Shown here: positions 24,721 to 35,404 of the stretch, in pieces
Position numbering within the stretch: position 1 is the stretch's first letter
Layout: each line of letters begins with the position of its first letter
Source: Apoda limacodes
Taxonomy: Eukaryota > Arthropoda > Insecta > Lepidoptera > Limacodidae
Length of the DNA: 64,000 nucleotides
Reading direction: 5' to 3'
Assembly (NCBI GenBank): GCA_946406115.1
Contig: OX291543.1
Span: forward strand, 30,034,815-30,098,814
The notes under the pieces: model-generated
Seen by the model: only the letters and a program-made list of their open reading frames with translations
Databases searched by the model: none
Told to the model about the DNA's origin: nothing
Made by a program: the position numbers and the translations under genes

Positions 24721-25103
24721 AACATCACTACCTATATTTGTTTATATATATTTACTTTTACGTAATATATATTATAATTATACTTATTATACAAATGTAT
24801 TATGTTTATATATGTACATCTATTTATGTATATTTATATATACATTATTCATATATGTTATTTATGTGTATTTATTTATTTTATATGCATTATTGTATGA
24901 TATATATATACTTCTTAATAACTGTATCGAAACACACCTACTATACTTTGTTTAACTTTACTATTTCCTCTACCCAAAGGTTGTCTGGAAGAGATCGCTT
25001 TAAAGCGATAACACCGTCTTTCGTTTTTCTCTATTTGTAAATATGTTTTTTTTTGTAAAATTATTATTTTGATGCAATAAAGTATATTATTATTATTATT
25101 ATT
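24721..25103 (+). repeat. LINE 3' UTR, palindromic block and (ATT)n tail
   Basis: A TA-rich stretch (24721-24960) leads to 'aggttgtctggaagag', the 16-bp palindrome ATCGCTTTAAAGCGAT (24994-25009) and 'acaccgtctttcg'. Next comes a T-rich stretch, 'gcaataaagta', and the ATT tail at 25086-25103. The same ordered block recurs at 63580-63698. I recall it from the 3' ends of many lepidopteran LINEs, where it may guide recognition by the reverse transcriptase. Confidence 0.75.
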
Positions 25104-26568
25104 TGCTTATTCCATAAATAATCAAGGCCATATTTATAACAAAAAGGTCTAACACGATACTTGGCTTGTATGTGTCTAAATTTTCGACAGTTGTGGTTGT
25201 ATTATGTTATATAGGTTTTTGCTTTTAAATATGGGTAAAGCTGATGATTTTACAAGCAAGCAAGAAAGAAATTGACTGTAGAAATTGGACTATTGAACCA
25301 GTCGGAATACATGTTAGGATACCACCAAAATATTGCTTATAGTTGAGCCTGCGACCAAAAATCAAAAAACCAAAGAGATTTGATGAAGATATAGCGCACC
25401 AACAATTTGCGTCTGAAGATGCCTCGTGTTGAGGCGAAACACGTGTCGAGTTTTGTTAGCAATGTGGATGGTGTACTTCTGTACGTGAGTGCTACTGAAT
25501 TGTTTTTAGCGGATTTGCAAGGTATTTATATTTTATCACTTTTAGAATTTGACAACAGTTAAGAGGAAGCTCTATAGCCTCTACTATTTCTTCCATTGAA
25601 CACTAAACGGCGACATTTCTAAGCTCATTCGAGTCAAGTTGTAAGTAGGAATGGCAGTTTTTTTTTTAATTTCTGAGTTTTAACAGATCATTTATAATAA
25701 ATTTGTCAGCATTTAAATCAGAATGAAATTGAAAATAGTATATACGATTTCTACTATATTATGTCGAAAGAAGCTGACATTAATGTATTTTGTGTAATAA
25801 CTTAATTATACTCAACTTCATTATAGCCTGTGATACAAAAGGTGAAGGCTATGTACGATTAGACATAAAGTAACATAACTTCAACTTATGTACAGTGAAG
25901 TTGTCAGAAGACTTCTTTGCAAACTCGAACTGATTGCGTCAATATCTCGACGATATTAAAATACGTTCACTAATAAAGTAATTGAAATTCCTCCTGTCCT
26001 TACAAACGTCTTGTCGTCCTAGATATAAGTGGGCAAGACATGATTTAATGTTGGTGCCAATTGGAAATAAACTTAACTGCTTGGTGTTAAGATTTATTTT
26101 TGTATAGAAACATTTCAAGTTTATTAAAATACTGTGGCCGTACAGGTACAGAGGTTGAAATAAAAACGAGGCAAAGCAGTTACTTTTATGAGGGCGCGAA
26201 TAAGATGTTTTGGACTTTGCCTAAGATATAAGCAGCAGTTGTACACTTGAGCAAATAAAACGGTAGAACTGTCGCTAGACGTTTTTATAAACGACTTTAG
26301 CTTTATCAGTTTTTTTATGAAAATTTATATGATTTTTTTTAACCCTAATGATAATATGTTAAGCTTGAAGAAGATTTACTAACCCCGCCATTTACCAAAC
26401 AGTGACTTGATAACCTTACATGTTATAAATCTGTTTATTTATGTATGTGTATCATGTATATCTTCACTTTTCTTATCCTCAGTAACGAATTCAGTCCTGC
26501 ATCTGTATATATACAAGAACATGTCCCATACGTCGTAAATTTTGAGCTTTCAGAGCCGTGAAATAGCA
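25104..26568. other. Unassigned DNA with a hammerhead-like core
   Basis: Apart from the ribozyme-like core at 25413-25447 (separate entry), I see no gene. The stretch 25448-25540 continues without frameshift into sequence ('gcaatgtggatggtgtac', 'gaattgtttttagcggat') that looks like part of the same dispersed repeat. Confidence 0.4.
25390..25540 (+). ncRNA. Hammerhead-ribozyme-like core in a dispersed repeat
   Basis: CTGAAGA (25413-25419) fits the CUGANGA box. After one extra T comes a perfect 5-bp stem II, GCCTC (25421-25425) with GAGGC (25431-25435) around the loop GTGTT. GAAA follows (25436-25439). Then C-ACGT-G forms a minimal stem III, and TC ends at 25447, the expected cleavage site. 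Such minimal hammerheads with a tiny stem III are known from Penelope-like retroelements. The weak points are the extra T beside stem II and the poor pairing of stem I. No Penelope coding sequence was seen nearby. Treat as a candidate, possibly decayed. Confidence 0.4.
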
Positions 26569-26644
26569 AACCTGGCAAACAATAATATACTCCAATTGCT
26601 AGTTTCTTACGAACAATAAGAAGTAAAGCAGGATTGGGCAGAGA
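26569..26644 (+). repeat. Dispersed 76-bp repeat, copy 1
   Basis: It shares aaTAATATAC, cagtttc-like, and GGATTGGGCAGAG with 62963-63037 over the whole 75-76 bp, in the same orientation, at roughly three-quarters identity by eye. The family is not recognised. Confidence 0.55.
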
Positions 26645-27447
26645 TACTGTACTTATTGTAAGTGTGTGGCACAGGAACTATTTATATAGTTTAATTGATT
26701 TTGAACAAAACTCTTCTAAACAAAACAAGAAAGATCAAAAAAAAATTAAACGCTTTGGTGTTTATTGATTTTGAAAGTAAAATTGTAAAAAATTTTAGAA
26801 TTTTTCTTTAATGTTCATCGCAGAATCTTGGTGAGAAACTGTTTGTTTGTAAGAGAATTTAAAAGGGTTACAAAGCATCTTTAACAATCAAAAGAAGCAC
26901 CTAAGTGTTTATTAAATGTATTGAATAGCCTATGTTAAAAGAAATAAATATTATGAATGTTTTCAGCTTATAGGTATAATTTCGTGGTTTTTCGTTTTAA
27001 TCCGTTACTGAGCGCTGAGCTTTGAAAAATAATAAAACGCCGTTCCACAGTCGTAACAAGCGTCGTTGGAACAAAGCGGAAAGTCGCTCAAATAATTTGT
27101 ATCAATTTGTAAAAATGCAGCTCCCAGCTCTTACCGACTAAAACCCCCCTATTCAGGGAGATACACAATGATAGGTTAGTACGTAATAATTAGTAACGAC
27201 AGATCGTTATGTGCTTCTTTTTAAGCCATCGTTACAATGTTGTAAAGGATTTATGTTCCATTCTTCTTAAATTAAATATCGCTTAAAATATTTAGTTTAT
27301 AACTTTTCTATGCATTATAATCCGTCCTGTGTACCAAGTAAGATTAAGCAGTAATGATGGTGCCGAGGAAGTAGAAATATGGCTAGAAAACCGTTTTTAA
27401 ATCATCAAAAGAGTTCAAGACAATAACAATAATCAATATTTATGTTG
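26645..27447. other. Unassigned AT-rich DNA
   Basis: No gene or recognised repeat. Confidence 0.4.
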
Positions 27448-28335
27448 TACTAGCTTTTGCGCGCGGTTTCACCCGCGCTAAACTTGGTTATCGGTGCAGG
27501 ATTTCATCGGCAACTCCTTACTTATATAAAAAAAAACGACTCACTTGACGTTTTCAAGCAACCTATGTCCTGCCACGGGACTTAAAAGCGGTTGAAGTGT
27601 GAAGAGGTAACAGACAGATAGAGTTACTGTCGCATTTATAATACAGCGGACCAGGCAGACGTTGTCCTGCCGGAAATGCAGCGCCACATTAAATATTTTG
27701 AATTTTGATAGTTTGAATTTAACATTTATACTTTCAAAATTTTGCGATTTCATAATAACTTTTAACGATTCTACGATTGAGTCATCATTTTTGAATATCT
27801 CACTATTTACTTTAGCCTCTATGTATAAATTATTTAATTCTACATTCTCTTCCAAATCTTCTATCGTAAGTATTGACGGGAAGCCTTTCTTTAAGTCCTT
27901 TTAATTTTAAGCTAACCCTTTTGATGCGTTTTTTTACGTTCCATGTAATGTGTAGTTACCATGCCACAAATTTCACAATGATTGAAGTTGTGGGATATGA
28001 TAATAATGGAGTCGGATTCAATGCAGCTAATTTTGAAATTATTGTCGTACATTTAATCTTTGCCGTTTAGGAAAAGATGCCGGGTCCAATTGTGTATTAA
28101 AATCATCCAGGAATCCATTGAAATATTCATACCAAATTTCACCCAAATCGTTCTAGCCGTTTAGAACAAAACAAACCGACTCGCACTTGATGTTTTCGAG
28201 TAACCTATATATATCCTCTCTCAGGACTCGGACTATGTCTATGTCAAATCGTACAGTGGTTTAAGCGTGAAGAGGTAACAGACAGACAGACATACATAGT
28301 TACTTTCGTATTTATGATATTAGTATGGATATGAC
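27448..28335 (+). repeat. SINE-like 'cttttgcgcgcggtttcacc' repeat with two 3' tails
   Basis: The head, CTAGCTTTTGCGCGCGGTTT at 27451 with 'cacccgcgctaaacttggtt', matches the head at 34440. Two versions of one tail follow: 27534-27645 ('cgactcacttgacgttttc', 'gtgaagaggtaacagacaga', 'tttataata') and 28178-28330 ('cgactcgcacttgatgttt', 'gtgaagaggtaacagacaga', 'atgatattagtatggat'). Between them, 27650-27910 shares 'cttccaaatcttctat' and 'gacgggaag-ctttcttta' with 34680-34740. The ending 'ataatattagtatggat' is one I recall from lepidopteran SINE/RTE 3' ends. The 104-codon reverse frame at 27541-27855 crosses these repeat blocks; I leave it out as a gene. Confidence 0.6.
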
Positions 28336-28921
28336 CTTACAGAAGGTCTTAATGAACCATGTATTGGCAATGAACATAATTAATCCATTTTTATATTTAA
28401 TTACGCAATATTTGATCACGGGGGAGAAACACAGAACAGCTCCACTAGCAGTGGCAAAACCTGACTTAAGGTAATGCTTGGTGAATGGTGAAATTGTAAG
28501 AGAATCATTAATTATAAGCTATTAGCGTCAGAGGAAACTATAGATATTGACATTTAATGCCAGCAACTATTTAGCTTAAAGCTGAATCAATTAAGATAGT
28601 ACAATGAAGTTATAAAACAAATGTACCCATAGTCACCGTTCAAACTTCCAAATACCTACACCCCATTCGTGTGGGTTTGCTTGTAACATCATCGAAATAT
28701 CAGGAGCTTAAATCTTTCTGTTATCACGGTAAGAACCCTGTAAATTTATCTAATAGTGATAAGATAGAACAGTTGAAGTCAGTAAACCGAAAGGTGTGTT
28801 ATGTTTCGCCATGCATGATAATACGTATATGCGTATTAACATAAAATAACAGAGCTTGACCGGGAAGAAGCCGCCTGCGCCGTATAGCTTTAAATTGGGC
28901 TTATCAGATTTCTATCCGTTC
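28336..28921. other. Unassigned DNA
   Basis: No gene recognised. The last 80 bases before the element at 28922 ('gagcttgaccgggaagaagc') may belong to a longer form of that element. Confidence 0.4.
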
Positions 28922-29125
28922 TGTCAACTTCGGTGTGCCTAGTATGAGTTTTTGCGCGTTTGTAACTCTACTATCGTGTTCGCGTATTCACTAAAAGTCC
29001 TATGAGAAAAAATCGTTTCATAAAGCGCCCGCTAGAGGCGCTCCTTCATTTCCATACATGTATTTCGTTAACGCGAACGCCATAGTATCGTTAAAAACAC
29101 ACACTAGGCACACTGAACTCTGACA
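28922..29125. mobile_element. 204-bp MITE-like element with ~30-bp inverted ends
   Basis: The left end TGTCAACTTCGGTGTGCCTA with 'gtatgagttttt' is matched, in reverse complement, by the right end ending in 'aacacacactaggcacactg', 'aactctgaca'. Matching continues inward more weakly (ACTATCGTGTTCGCG on the left against CGCGAACGCCATAGT on the right). No coding capacity. The target-site duplication is unclear. Confidence 0.65.
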
Positions 29126-30654
29126 TCATCAGACCAAGGTCACAACGGCTACTTAATACAACAAAAGTGCCTTGTCAAAAATATTATAACCTCATAAAAA
29201 ATAACGATAATCCAAAACAACAGGTTCATCTATTTAAATACTTGGGTAGCTTTATTACAAAAGATGCAAGATCATTAGATGACTATGAATATACTAATTA
29301 AATAACTATGGTGAAACAAACATTTCATGGGATATTCTATGAAAATCCTTTTTACGTCTAGATCTAAAAAACATTAAATATTATAAAGTTTTCTTTATGA
29401 GTTTATAAATCTCCCAATGTACCTACTGAACGAATCTGTATGGGGTTGATGGGGGTCAAAGGTTAATCAGGCTTAGTTCTTAGCTACACGTAGGCTTTTC
29501 ATCGAAATCGGGTTACGGAAAGACATTTTTTTTTTATCTCCTATTAGTATACTAAGCGATAGATTTTTTTTAAATGTTAGTATAAAATTTTACGACTTTT
29601 ATAAAACTGCAGTAGTTGTTCTGCCTGCGATAATGAATCAGTCAAGCAGAAAGTGATCAGTATAGATGGTAGATATGCAGTTTTTCGTTGCATTTAATTT
29701 TTAAAGGACGTTGTTTTGAATTTTGGAATCTTTTTGACGTTTTTCTAAAACAAGTCTGTATTCACTAATTGTGATTTGGATTAAAAAAAAACATAACAAC
29801 AATGGAAAAATAAAAGCAGGTATCCTTATTATTTATGAATGTGTCAATGCATGACTGAAGAAGCGATATAAGTTAAGGTAGTTCACAAGAAAAGGACAAG
29901 TATATTTCTTCATAACAGAGTTCCTGTAACCTTTGGGCTTTTACATCAGAAATTGATCACAATTTGTCAGCAAACTGCGCATCAAAAACATTCTTACGAG
30001 CCCAAACACGACAGGGGTATTTAGTTTACTGTAGGACCTCCGATGACCATCATCAGATCAGTGCCAGGGAACCATATTATTGCATTGATATAAATATACC
30101 AATTTTCAGCTCAATTGAACACTGGGAACTAAACATACAAATGTAAAGTTAAATAAAAGCTTCTAAAATTAAAACTAAATTACACGCATTTCTGATTCTT
30201 TGTAATATATTTCGCCACATGACTTTAAATTACTGTCGACCATTTCAAAATGTTGTTTAGATGCTAATGTGTGTGACCAACGACGTATTCAAGTAGTTCC
30301 AATTTTCTCAAATCGTTTGATAGCAGATCATTCTCTGATGATGATTACCTTATAATGATAATAAAATCGCTTACACACAGTCAAATGTGATTCAAAACAA
30401 TAGACTACAATCACAAACATTAAAAGATCCTCCCATCCTCCCATGCCACATATACTAAACATACTTGAACTTGTGCAATTAAGGAACAGTTAGAGTTCAG
30501 TTTAAAATGGCCTGTGAAATAACATACATTCGAAATTTAAATAGAAGGAATACAAAATTCTACATTTGAATTTGAAAATAACGTATAAACAATCTCACGT
30601 TTTCGTAACGTGACAATATGTGGTTAGTACCGATTTTTTATAAGTGTGTGTGTG
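29126..30654. other. Unassigned DNA with one LINE fragment
   Basis: Except for the reverse-transcriptase fragment at 29222-29345, no gene or repeat was recognised. The frame at 29964-30146 shows no motif. Confidence 0.4.
29222..29345 (+). pseudogene. RTE-like LINE reverse-transcriptase fragment
   Basis: The plus strand reads VHLFKYLGSFITKDARSLDD then TMVKQTF after a stop. FKYLGS-x-I-T-x-D is the conserved block just downstream of the catalytic core in many LINE reverse transcriptases, followed by an (I/M)-x-K-Q-x-F helix. Only about 40 codons can be recognised, with at least one stop. Family tentative (RTE or related). Confidence 0.6.
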
Positions 30655-30927
30655 TGGCCAAGTGTGTGTCGGACTCGCGCACGAAGGGTTCCGTACCATT
30701 ATCTACAAAAACGAGTAAAAAAATCACAAATGTTGTATGGGAGCCCCCTTATTTTTTTTTTCTATTTTTTAGTATTTGTTGTTATAGCGGAAACAGAAAT
30801 ACATCTTCTGCGAAAATTTTAACTGTCTAACTATAACGGTTCATAAGATACAGCCTGGTGACAGACGGACAGCGAAGCCTTAGTAATAGGGTTCCTAATT
30901 ACCTTTCAGGTACGGAACCCTAAAAAA
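30645..30927 (+). mobile_element. Non-autonomous element of the GGCCAAGTGCGAG family, short copy
   Basis: The left end reads 'tggccaagtgtgtgtcggac', 'tcgcgcacgaagggttccgt', and the right end 'aggtacGGAACCCTAAAAA'. The core has 'gggagccccctta', 'gcgaaaattttaactgtcta', 'cagcctggtgacagacggac' and 'agtaatagggttcc'. It is a forward copy of the type seen reversed at 18327. A short frame across it (30618-30830) is not a gene. Confidence 0.8.
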
Positions 30928-31489
30928 GACCGTGTTGGACAAGGAATCGGTTGGATTCCGTAGTTGTTTATCTATTTCTACCTATATAGCATAATATTTA
31001 ATATTTTTTAACTTATACCGATACTTAAGCTTTTAAGCAATTAAGAAATATGTTTAATAAGTCGTTTAATACAAAAATAATATATGCATTTCAATTGTCG
31101 CTATCTGCTGCGGTTCCGTGTAATTTTGTGTTAGTGATTAAAATATCAGGTGTGATCAAACCGCTTTCTTTCAAAACTCTGGATTGAACTTCTGTACAAG
31201 TGTTTTGCTGTTGCTACCATGAATATTTTTTTTCAAAAAACATAGCTAAGCATTATTCTAAAATAATAACAAAAACTCCTTTAAAGAGGAAAAAAACCCT
31301 AAAGTAGACAGAAAGAGAGAAAATCAAGTAAGTGATTTTTCTCCTCCCAATTAGCGTAAGACATTATTATAACTGTAGGTATACTTTAAATTAAAAAAAA
31401 ACTGTTTTATGGTTTCATCCTTTTTCTGTAATATAATGTCCATTATATTGTAACTTACAATTAGGACTAAAATCTTAACCCTTGATTGT
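30928..31489. other. Unassigned AT-rich DNA
   Basis: No gene or recognised repeat. Confidence 0.4.
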
Positions 31490-32045
31490 ACATCTCCAGC
31501 GATGTTCAGTTCCGAGATCATTTGCAAGAGAAAGTGAAGTAGGCGTCTAAAAATCTTGAAGTACTCAACAGAGCGAAGTAGTAGGTATTTTACCTTGGGG
31601 CAAAGGTTTCTGGTTTACAAGTTGCAAGTCCGGCCCCATATGAAGTACTACTGCCATCTCTGGGCAGGTGCACCCGGATACCAGCTTGGCCCTTTTGACT
31701 CGTTTCAATAACGGGCTCTGAGTTTTTACCACTAAGGTGACAAACAAGTTTACAGAATCGTCGACGATCCCAAACTTACATGCCGTATCGAACTGTTAAG
31801 TCTGAGGAGAGACTTTGCCTCCCTGTAAGTGTTCTACCGCTTGTATAATGGGATGTGAACGCTAAGGTTGTGGAATGAGCTGCCTACCAAGGTTTTCTCT
31901 AAGGACAGTATGGGGTTTTCAAGAAAGAAGTTATTAGATATTTAAATGGTCGGCAACGTGCAAGTGATGTCCCAGGTGTTGCAAGCATTCATAGGCTGCA
32001 GTGAACATTTACCATACCGCAAGCTTGTTTAAAAAAAAAGCTTGC
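31490..32045 (+). pseudogene. Jockey-type LINE, ORF2 C-terminal region and tail
   Basis: It begins exactly where the reverse-strand copy at 16350 has ISSD ('catctccagcgatgttcagt'). It then reads RDHLQEKVK, VLNRAK, YFTLGQRFLVYKLQVRPHMK, CHLWAGAPGYQLGPFDS, RIVDDPKLT, LLSLRRDFASL and LWNELPTKVFSKD, with stops between. The family tail follows (31960-32040) with an A-run at the end. A 60-codon reverse frame at 31565-31747 is the shadow of this coding sequence. The copy is 5'-truncated and dead. Confidence 0.82.
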
Positions 32046-32630
32046 TTAGTGGTAAAAATAAAAAAAAACATTACAATCGCTGGCTGTCACTATTATATAA
32101 ATTTTTTTTTTTATGAAAACCGTATTACAATAAATTTTAACAAATCAGCTACGAAAACCCATCATGGCTGTGAAAAACTCTTAGAAAAGCATTATCCTCC
32201 ATTAAGTTAAGCAGACAAAAATAACAGATCAAACAACCATCAGAATTAAACAACTTTAAGTCTAAAATAAAAAGCCATACGTTTCATCTATTTCTTACAT
32301 AGTTACAAACATGACCGAATGAATAATACGTTCGAGGATCACTTGTGCTTACCACGCGACGTCAAAAATTTTAAGTGACTACTGAAACATTGCTGGAAGA
32401 CCTAAGTAATGAATAAGTTAGACAGCGTGTTATGTAATGTAATGTGCGATGCTCAAAGTTACTTTATATGACAGTTCTTTTATGAGGCAATCAAAGTAAC
32501 CCATATAGATACAAGTAAGGGATCTCATTTACCTACTAGGTATCTAATGAGATTGCTTACCTAAATATAGGTACAACCCAGATCTAAAATATTGACTAGG
32601 TGGACTGTCGTTTATGATCGCGAGTAGTCA
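32046..32630. other. Unassigned AT-rich DNA
   Basis: No gene recognised. Confidence 0.4.
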
Positions 32631-32880
32631 TTAGACTCATAAGGCTTAGGATAAGTAGGAGGTGAATGTCCAGCACAAGAAATCATCTGGCTAATAAGAT
32701 TAACTGTTATATTGCTATATATAGGGTTAGTTAGCTAAAGTGGCCTAATCCTGACATGCAGACCACATACGAACGGATATGTTTGTATGTGGTCAGTTAT
32801 TATTATGACAAGTTGTTAGGCAGATGATTTTTAGTGCTGGATATTCATCTCCTACTAAGTCTAAGCCTTTTGAGTCTAAG
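32631..32880. mobile_element. 250-bp fold-back (MITE-like) element with ~72-bp inverted arms and an inner hairpin
   Basis: The left arm (32631-32703) opens TTAGACTCATAAGGCTTAGG and goes on 'agtaggaggtgaatgtccag', 'cacaagaaatcatctggcta'. The right arm (32808-32880), reversed, opens CTTAGACTCAAAAGGCTTAG and goes on 'agtaggagatgaatatccag', 'cactaaaaatcatctgccta'. In the middle, 32761-32794 is a second hairpin: GACCACATACGAAC, six-base loop, GTTTGTATGTGGTC, paired over 14 bp with one G-T wobble. The entire element could fold into a double hairpin. No coding capacity. Confidence 0.82.
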
Positions 32881-34434
32881 AGCGACCCTAATTTTTAGTT
32901 TAAGTTAATGTTGTTTTGTTTGTTATTTTTATCCCCACAATCTAATACTATCAGTAGAGCTTTTTTTGTTCATATTGCTGGTTGCATTTTATATTAGAAC
33001 GGGGAAAACTCCAAAATAACAACAAAAATGAATAATTGCATTTTTTTTTTTAGAAACTTGTGTGCTGGGTTTTTGAAACACACTTTGTATTCCATACTCT
33101 TAACTGTTTACCGTCCAAATAAAGCAAACCAGAACACATATTTAAATAATGAATAATCTTTACTTAATTAAGTCTTTTATACTGTTTCGTGATTGTTATT
33201 GTGTAACGGTGATTGATAGCGATTGATAACGGAACAACAAAAGTTCCGTTATCAGGGTAGCTATAACTTAAGGGAATAAAGCTTTTCGAATTGCTGTTAT
33301 GAACTGAAAAGCGTAGTGTGTACTACACTAGGGGCACAGAACATTAAAAATGACAATCACGTTAGAGTTGCTAGGATTCGCTGAACAGAAAAATGCTGCA
33401 CCGTTCTGTGTTATATGTATTGAAATAGGTCTACCTCCACTGATGAAAGCTGAAGAATAATGAATGCGCTTCTATCAATCGTTGATGGACATAACTTCGC
33501 TAAATAGCAATAACAATGATTTCATCAGCAATTGTAAATTATTTTTCCGTAGTACGTACCTCCTATAAGTTTAAAATTGAGTATTAATATTAATAGTAAT
33601 AGGTAAATTTTACTATACAATTGCTTGTTTTTGTTTTTCTTATTTTTTTGAATACAAGGCTATATGTAGGTACGTCAATTCTGCCACATAACTAAGTAAT
33701 AAAAAGTGTATGTAATGGATTTGAGTGGGAACGAAATGTGTATGAAAATCCATTGTTTTACCTGGGCGCTATGAAAATGTACAGTTAGCGGCCAAAGTCC
33801 ATATAGAATTTGGAACAATAAAAGCACTCTGGGCACAATGTAAGTGTGTACAAGTGTGTAAACTGGCATAAATAACAAAAGTCGTTTAGGCACAGAATAA
33901 GAAATAGTATGGCTTAGGTTAGTAGGCGTATTGCACTAGTTAACTATCATACACAATTTCACACAATACTTTTATTTATTCGTAGCTGAGTGTGTTGAGC
34001 CATATTCTTCTAATCAAATGATAGGGGTTCGATCTTGTCTCCGACACAAGCCTTTTATATCAAGTAAAATTATTAAAACAGTTTACGAGGATTTAAAACG
34101 TTATGTTTTGTTTGTTTCCAATATGTCAGCACTGTTACATGTACCGTTGAAGAATAAGTTACCATACCAGTGTCCCGGTGTGAATAAAGTGGACTGTAGC
34201 TGTGGTAAAAATAACGACCATAAGAAGTCACCATATAGCACAGCATTTAATTGATTCCGGCCCCAATCACTAGATACAATTATTACATAACCCTAAGTAT
34301 TATATATATCTGCAGTCATATATGTATAGTCAAATAAATAAAACATATTGTGGTAAGACCTGAAAAACTATTATATAATGTTACACTACCACGAAACTTT
34401 AAGTTTAAAAGACCTAATTAAATAAAGATTATTA
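32881..34434. other. Unassigned AT-rich DNA with a perfect hairpin
   Basis: It contains the hairpin listed at 33224-33254. The 78-codon frame at 34018-34254 has a CSCGKNNDHKK run near its end but no domain that I recognise; it is not called as a gene. Confidence 0.4.
33224..33254. repeat. Perfect 12-bp inverted repeat with a 7-base loop
   Basis: TGATAACGGAAC (33224-33235), loop AACAAAA, GTTCCGTTATCA (33243-33254). A strong DNA or RNA hairpin, function unknown. Confidence 0.9.
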
Positions 34435-34765
34435 ATTACTATCTTTTGCCCGCGGCTTCGCCCGCCCAAAATTTGGTTATCGGTGTAGGATTTCAACGGC
34501 AACTCCTTAATTATAGAAAAAAAAACCGATACACATTTTTTATTTTTAAGTAGCCTATTCTCCCGGGACTCAAACTATCTCCATGCCAAATTTCATCTTA
34601 ATCGGTAACGAATCTCCGGCTAAGTCATAATTTTTGGATACCTCACTGTTTACTATGGTCTCTTTTTTAATTCTTAATTTTCTTCCAAATCTTCTATAGT
34701 TTCCACCATAGATGACGGGAAGTCTTTCTTTAAATCCTTTTGATTTTAACCCTCAGTTAATCTGG
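34435..34765 (+). repeat. SINE-like 'cttttgcccgcggcttcgcc' repeat
   Basis: The head TATCTTTTGCCCGCGGCTTC, then 'gcccaaaatttggttatcgg', 'caacggcaactcctt', parallels 27451. Further on, 'atctccatgccaaatttcat', 'cttccaaatcttctatagtt' and 'gacgggaagtctttctttaa' line up with parts of 27650-27910, showing that both belong to one longer family. Non-coding. Confidence 0.6.
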
Positions 34766-35400
34766 TGCCTAAATATACTTTAATTTATTGGTGCAGTCCA
34801 AAAGACTCCAGTATTGTATCATATAAAAATAAAAAAAATGTGCAGCAATTAATCTTTGGCTCTCGCTACAAAAAAATTTTTTTTTCGTACCCGCCAAACA
34901 TACGGGCTTCACACAGTCTTTATTTTTAGGCGTTTAGGTCATATATGGCAGTATTTTCTTCGGTTTCTAGGCAATTTTTCATCATCTCCTTGTTGTTCTT
35001 CTACCAGAGGTGTCGTTGTGATGTCGGATATCAACTCGCGTAGCTGACGAGGAAGTCTATCGTTGTACTGTCGTCAGTCGTCATTTAGCCTGTCTTTTAT
35101 AATAGATTCAGCCTCTAGTTGGTTCAGGTTTATTCCTTTTCTGTTTGAAGTTATTTTGTAGTCTAAAACAAAGAAAATATATGAATAAAACAAAACAAAA
35201 AAATTATAAATTGATAAAAAAGTTACACTAATGCTCTGGTGGAGTCCCCTGGACTCTATCAACGTAATTACTCACCAATGCACTAAGCGCGGACGCACGG
35301 CTTGTCACCCCCGGTACAGTGATGCACAAACTTTTAATTGCAAAATAGAAGCCACCTACCGGGTGCATTTGAGTTATCCAATCTTGCAGGGACACACTCG
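34766..35400. other. Unassigned DNA
   Basis: No gene recognised. Frames at 34856, 35074 and 35231 show no motif. Confidence 0.4.
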
Positions 35401-35404
35401 AACG

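Larger units (their letters stand above)
20655..25103 (+). mobile_element. CR1-like LINE (non-LTR retrotransposon), near full length but defective
   Basis: In order on the plus strand: a short 5' leader, ORF1 (20730-21428), a T-rich spacer, ORF2 endonuclease (from 21819), ORF2 reverse transcriptase (to about 24717), a 3' UTR with the palindrome ATCGCTTTAAAGCGAT at 24994-25009, the signal-like 'caataaagtat', and an (ATT)n tail at 25086-25103. The two-ORF order, the EN followed by RT, and the short-repeat tail fit a CR1-clade LINE; I recall similar lepidopteran elements (Zenon-like), but the clade should be confirmed by phylogeny. Many stops and frameshifts make it inactive. The 5' boundary is uncertain and no target-site duplication was identified. 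Confidence 0.88.

Noticed and set aside
24738..25040. 100-codon frame rich in Tyr and Ile
   Set aside because: It lies in the TA-rich LINE 3' UTR; the composition explains it.
27541..27855. 104-codon reverse frame as a host gene
   Set aside because: It crosses blocks of the SINE-like repeat that are shared with 34435-34765, and no domain is visible.
34018..34254. Possible zinc-binding protein (CSCG near the end)
   Set aside because: Only two or three cysteines in a short frame with no supporting motif.
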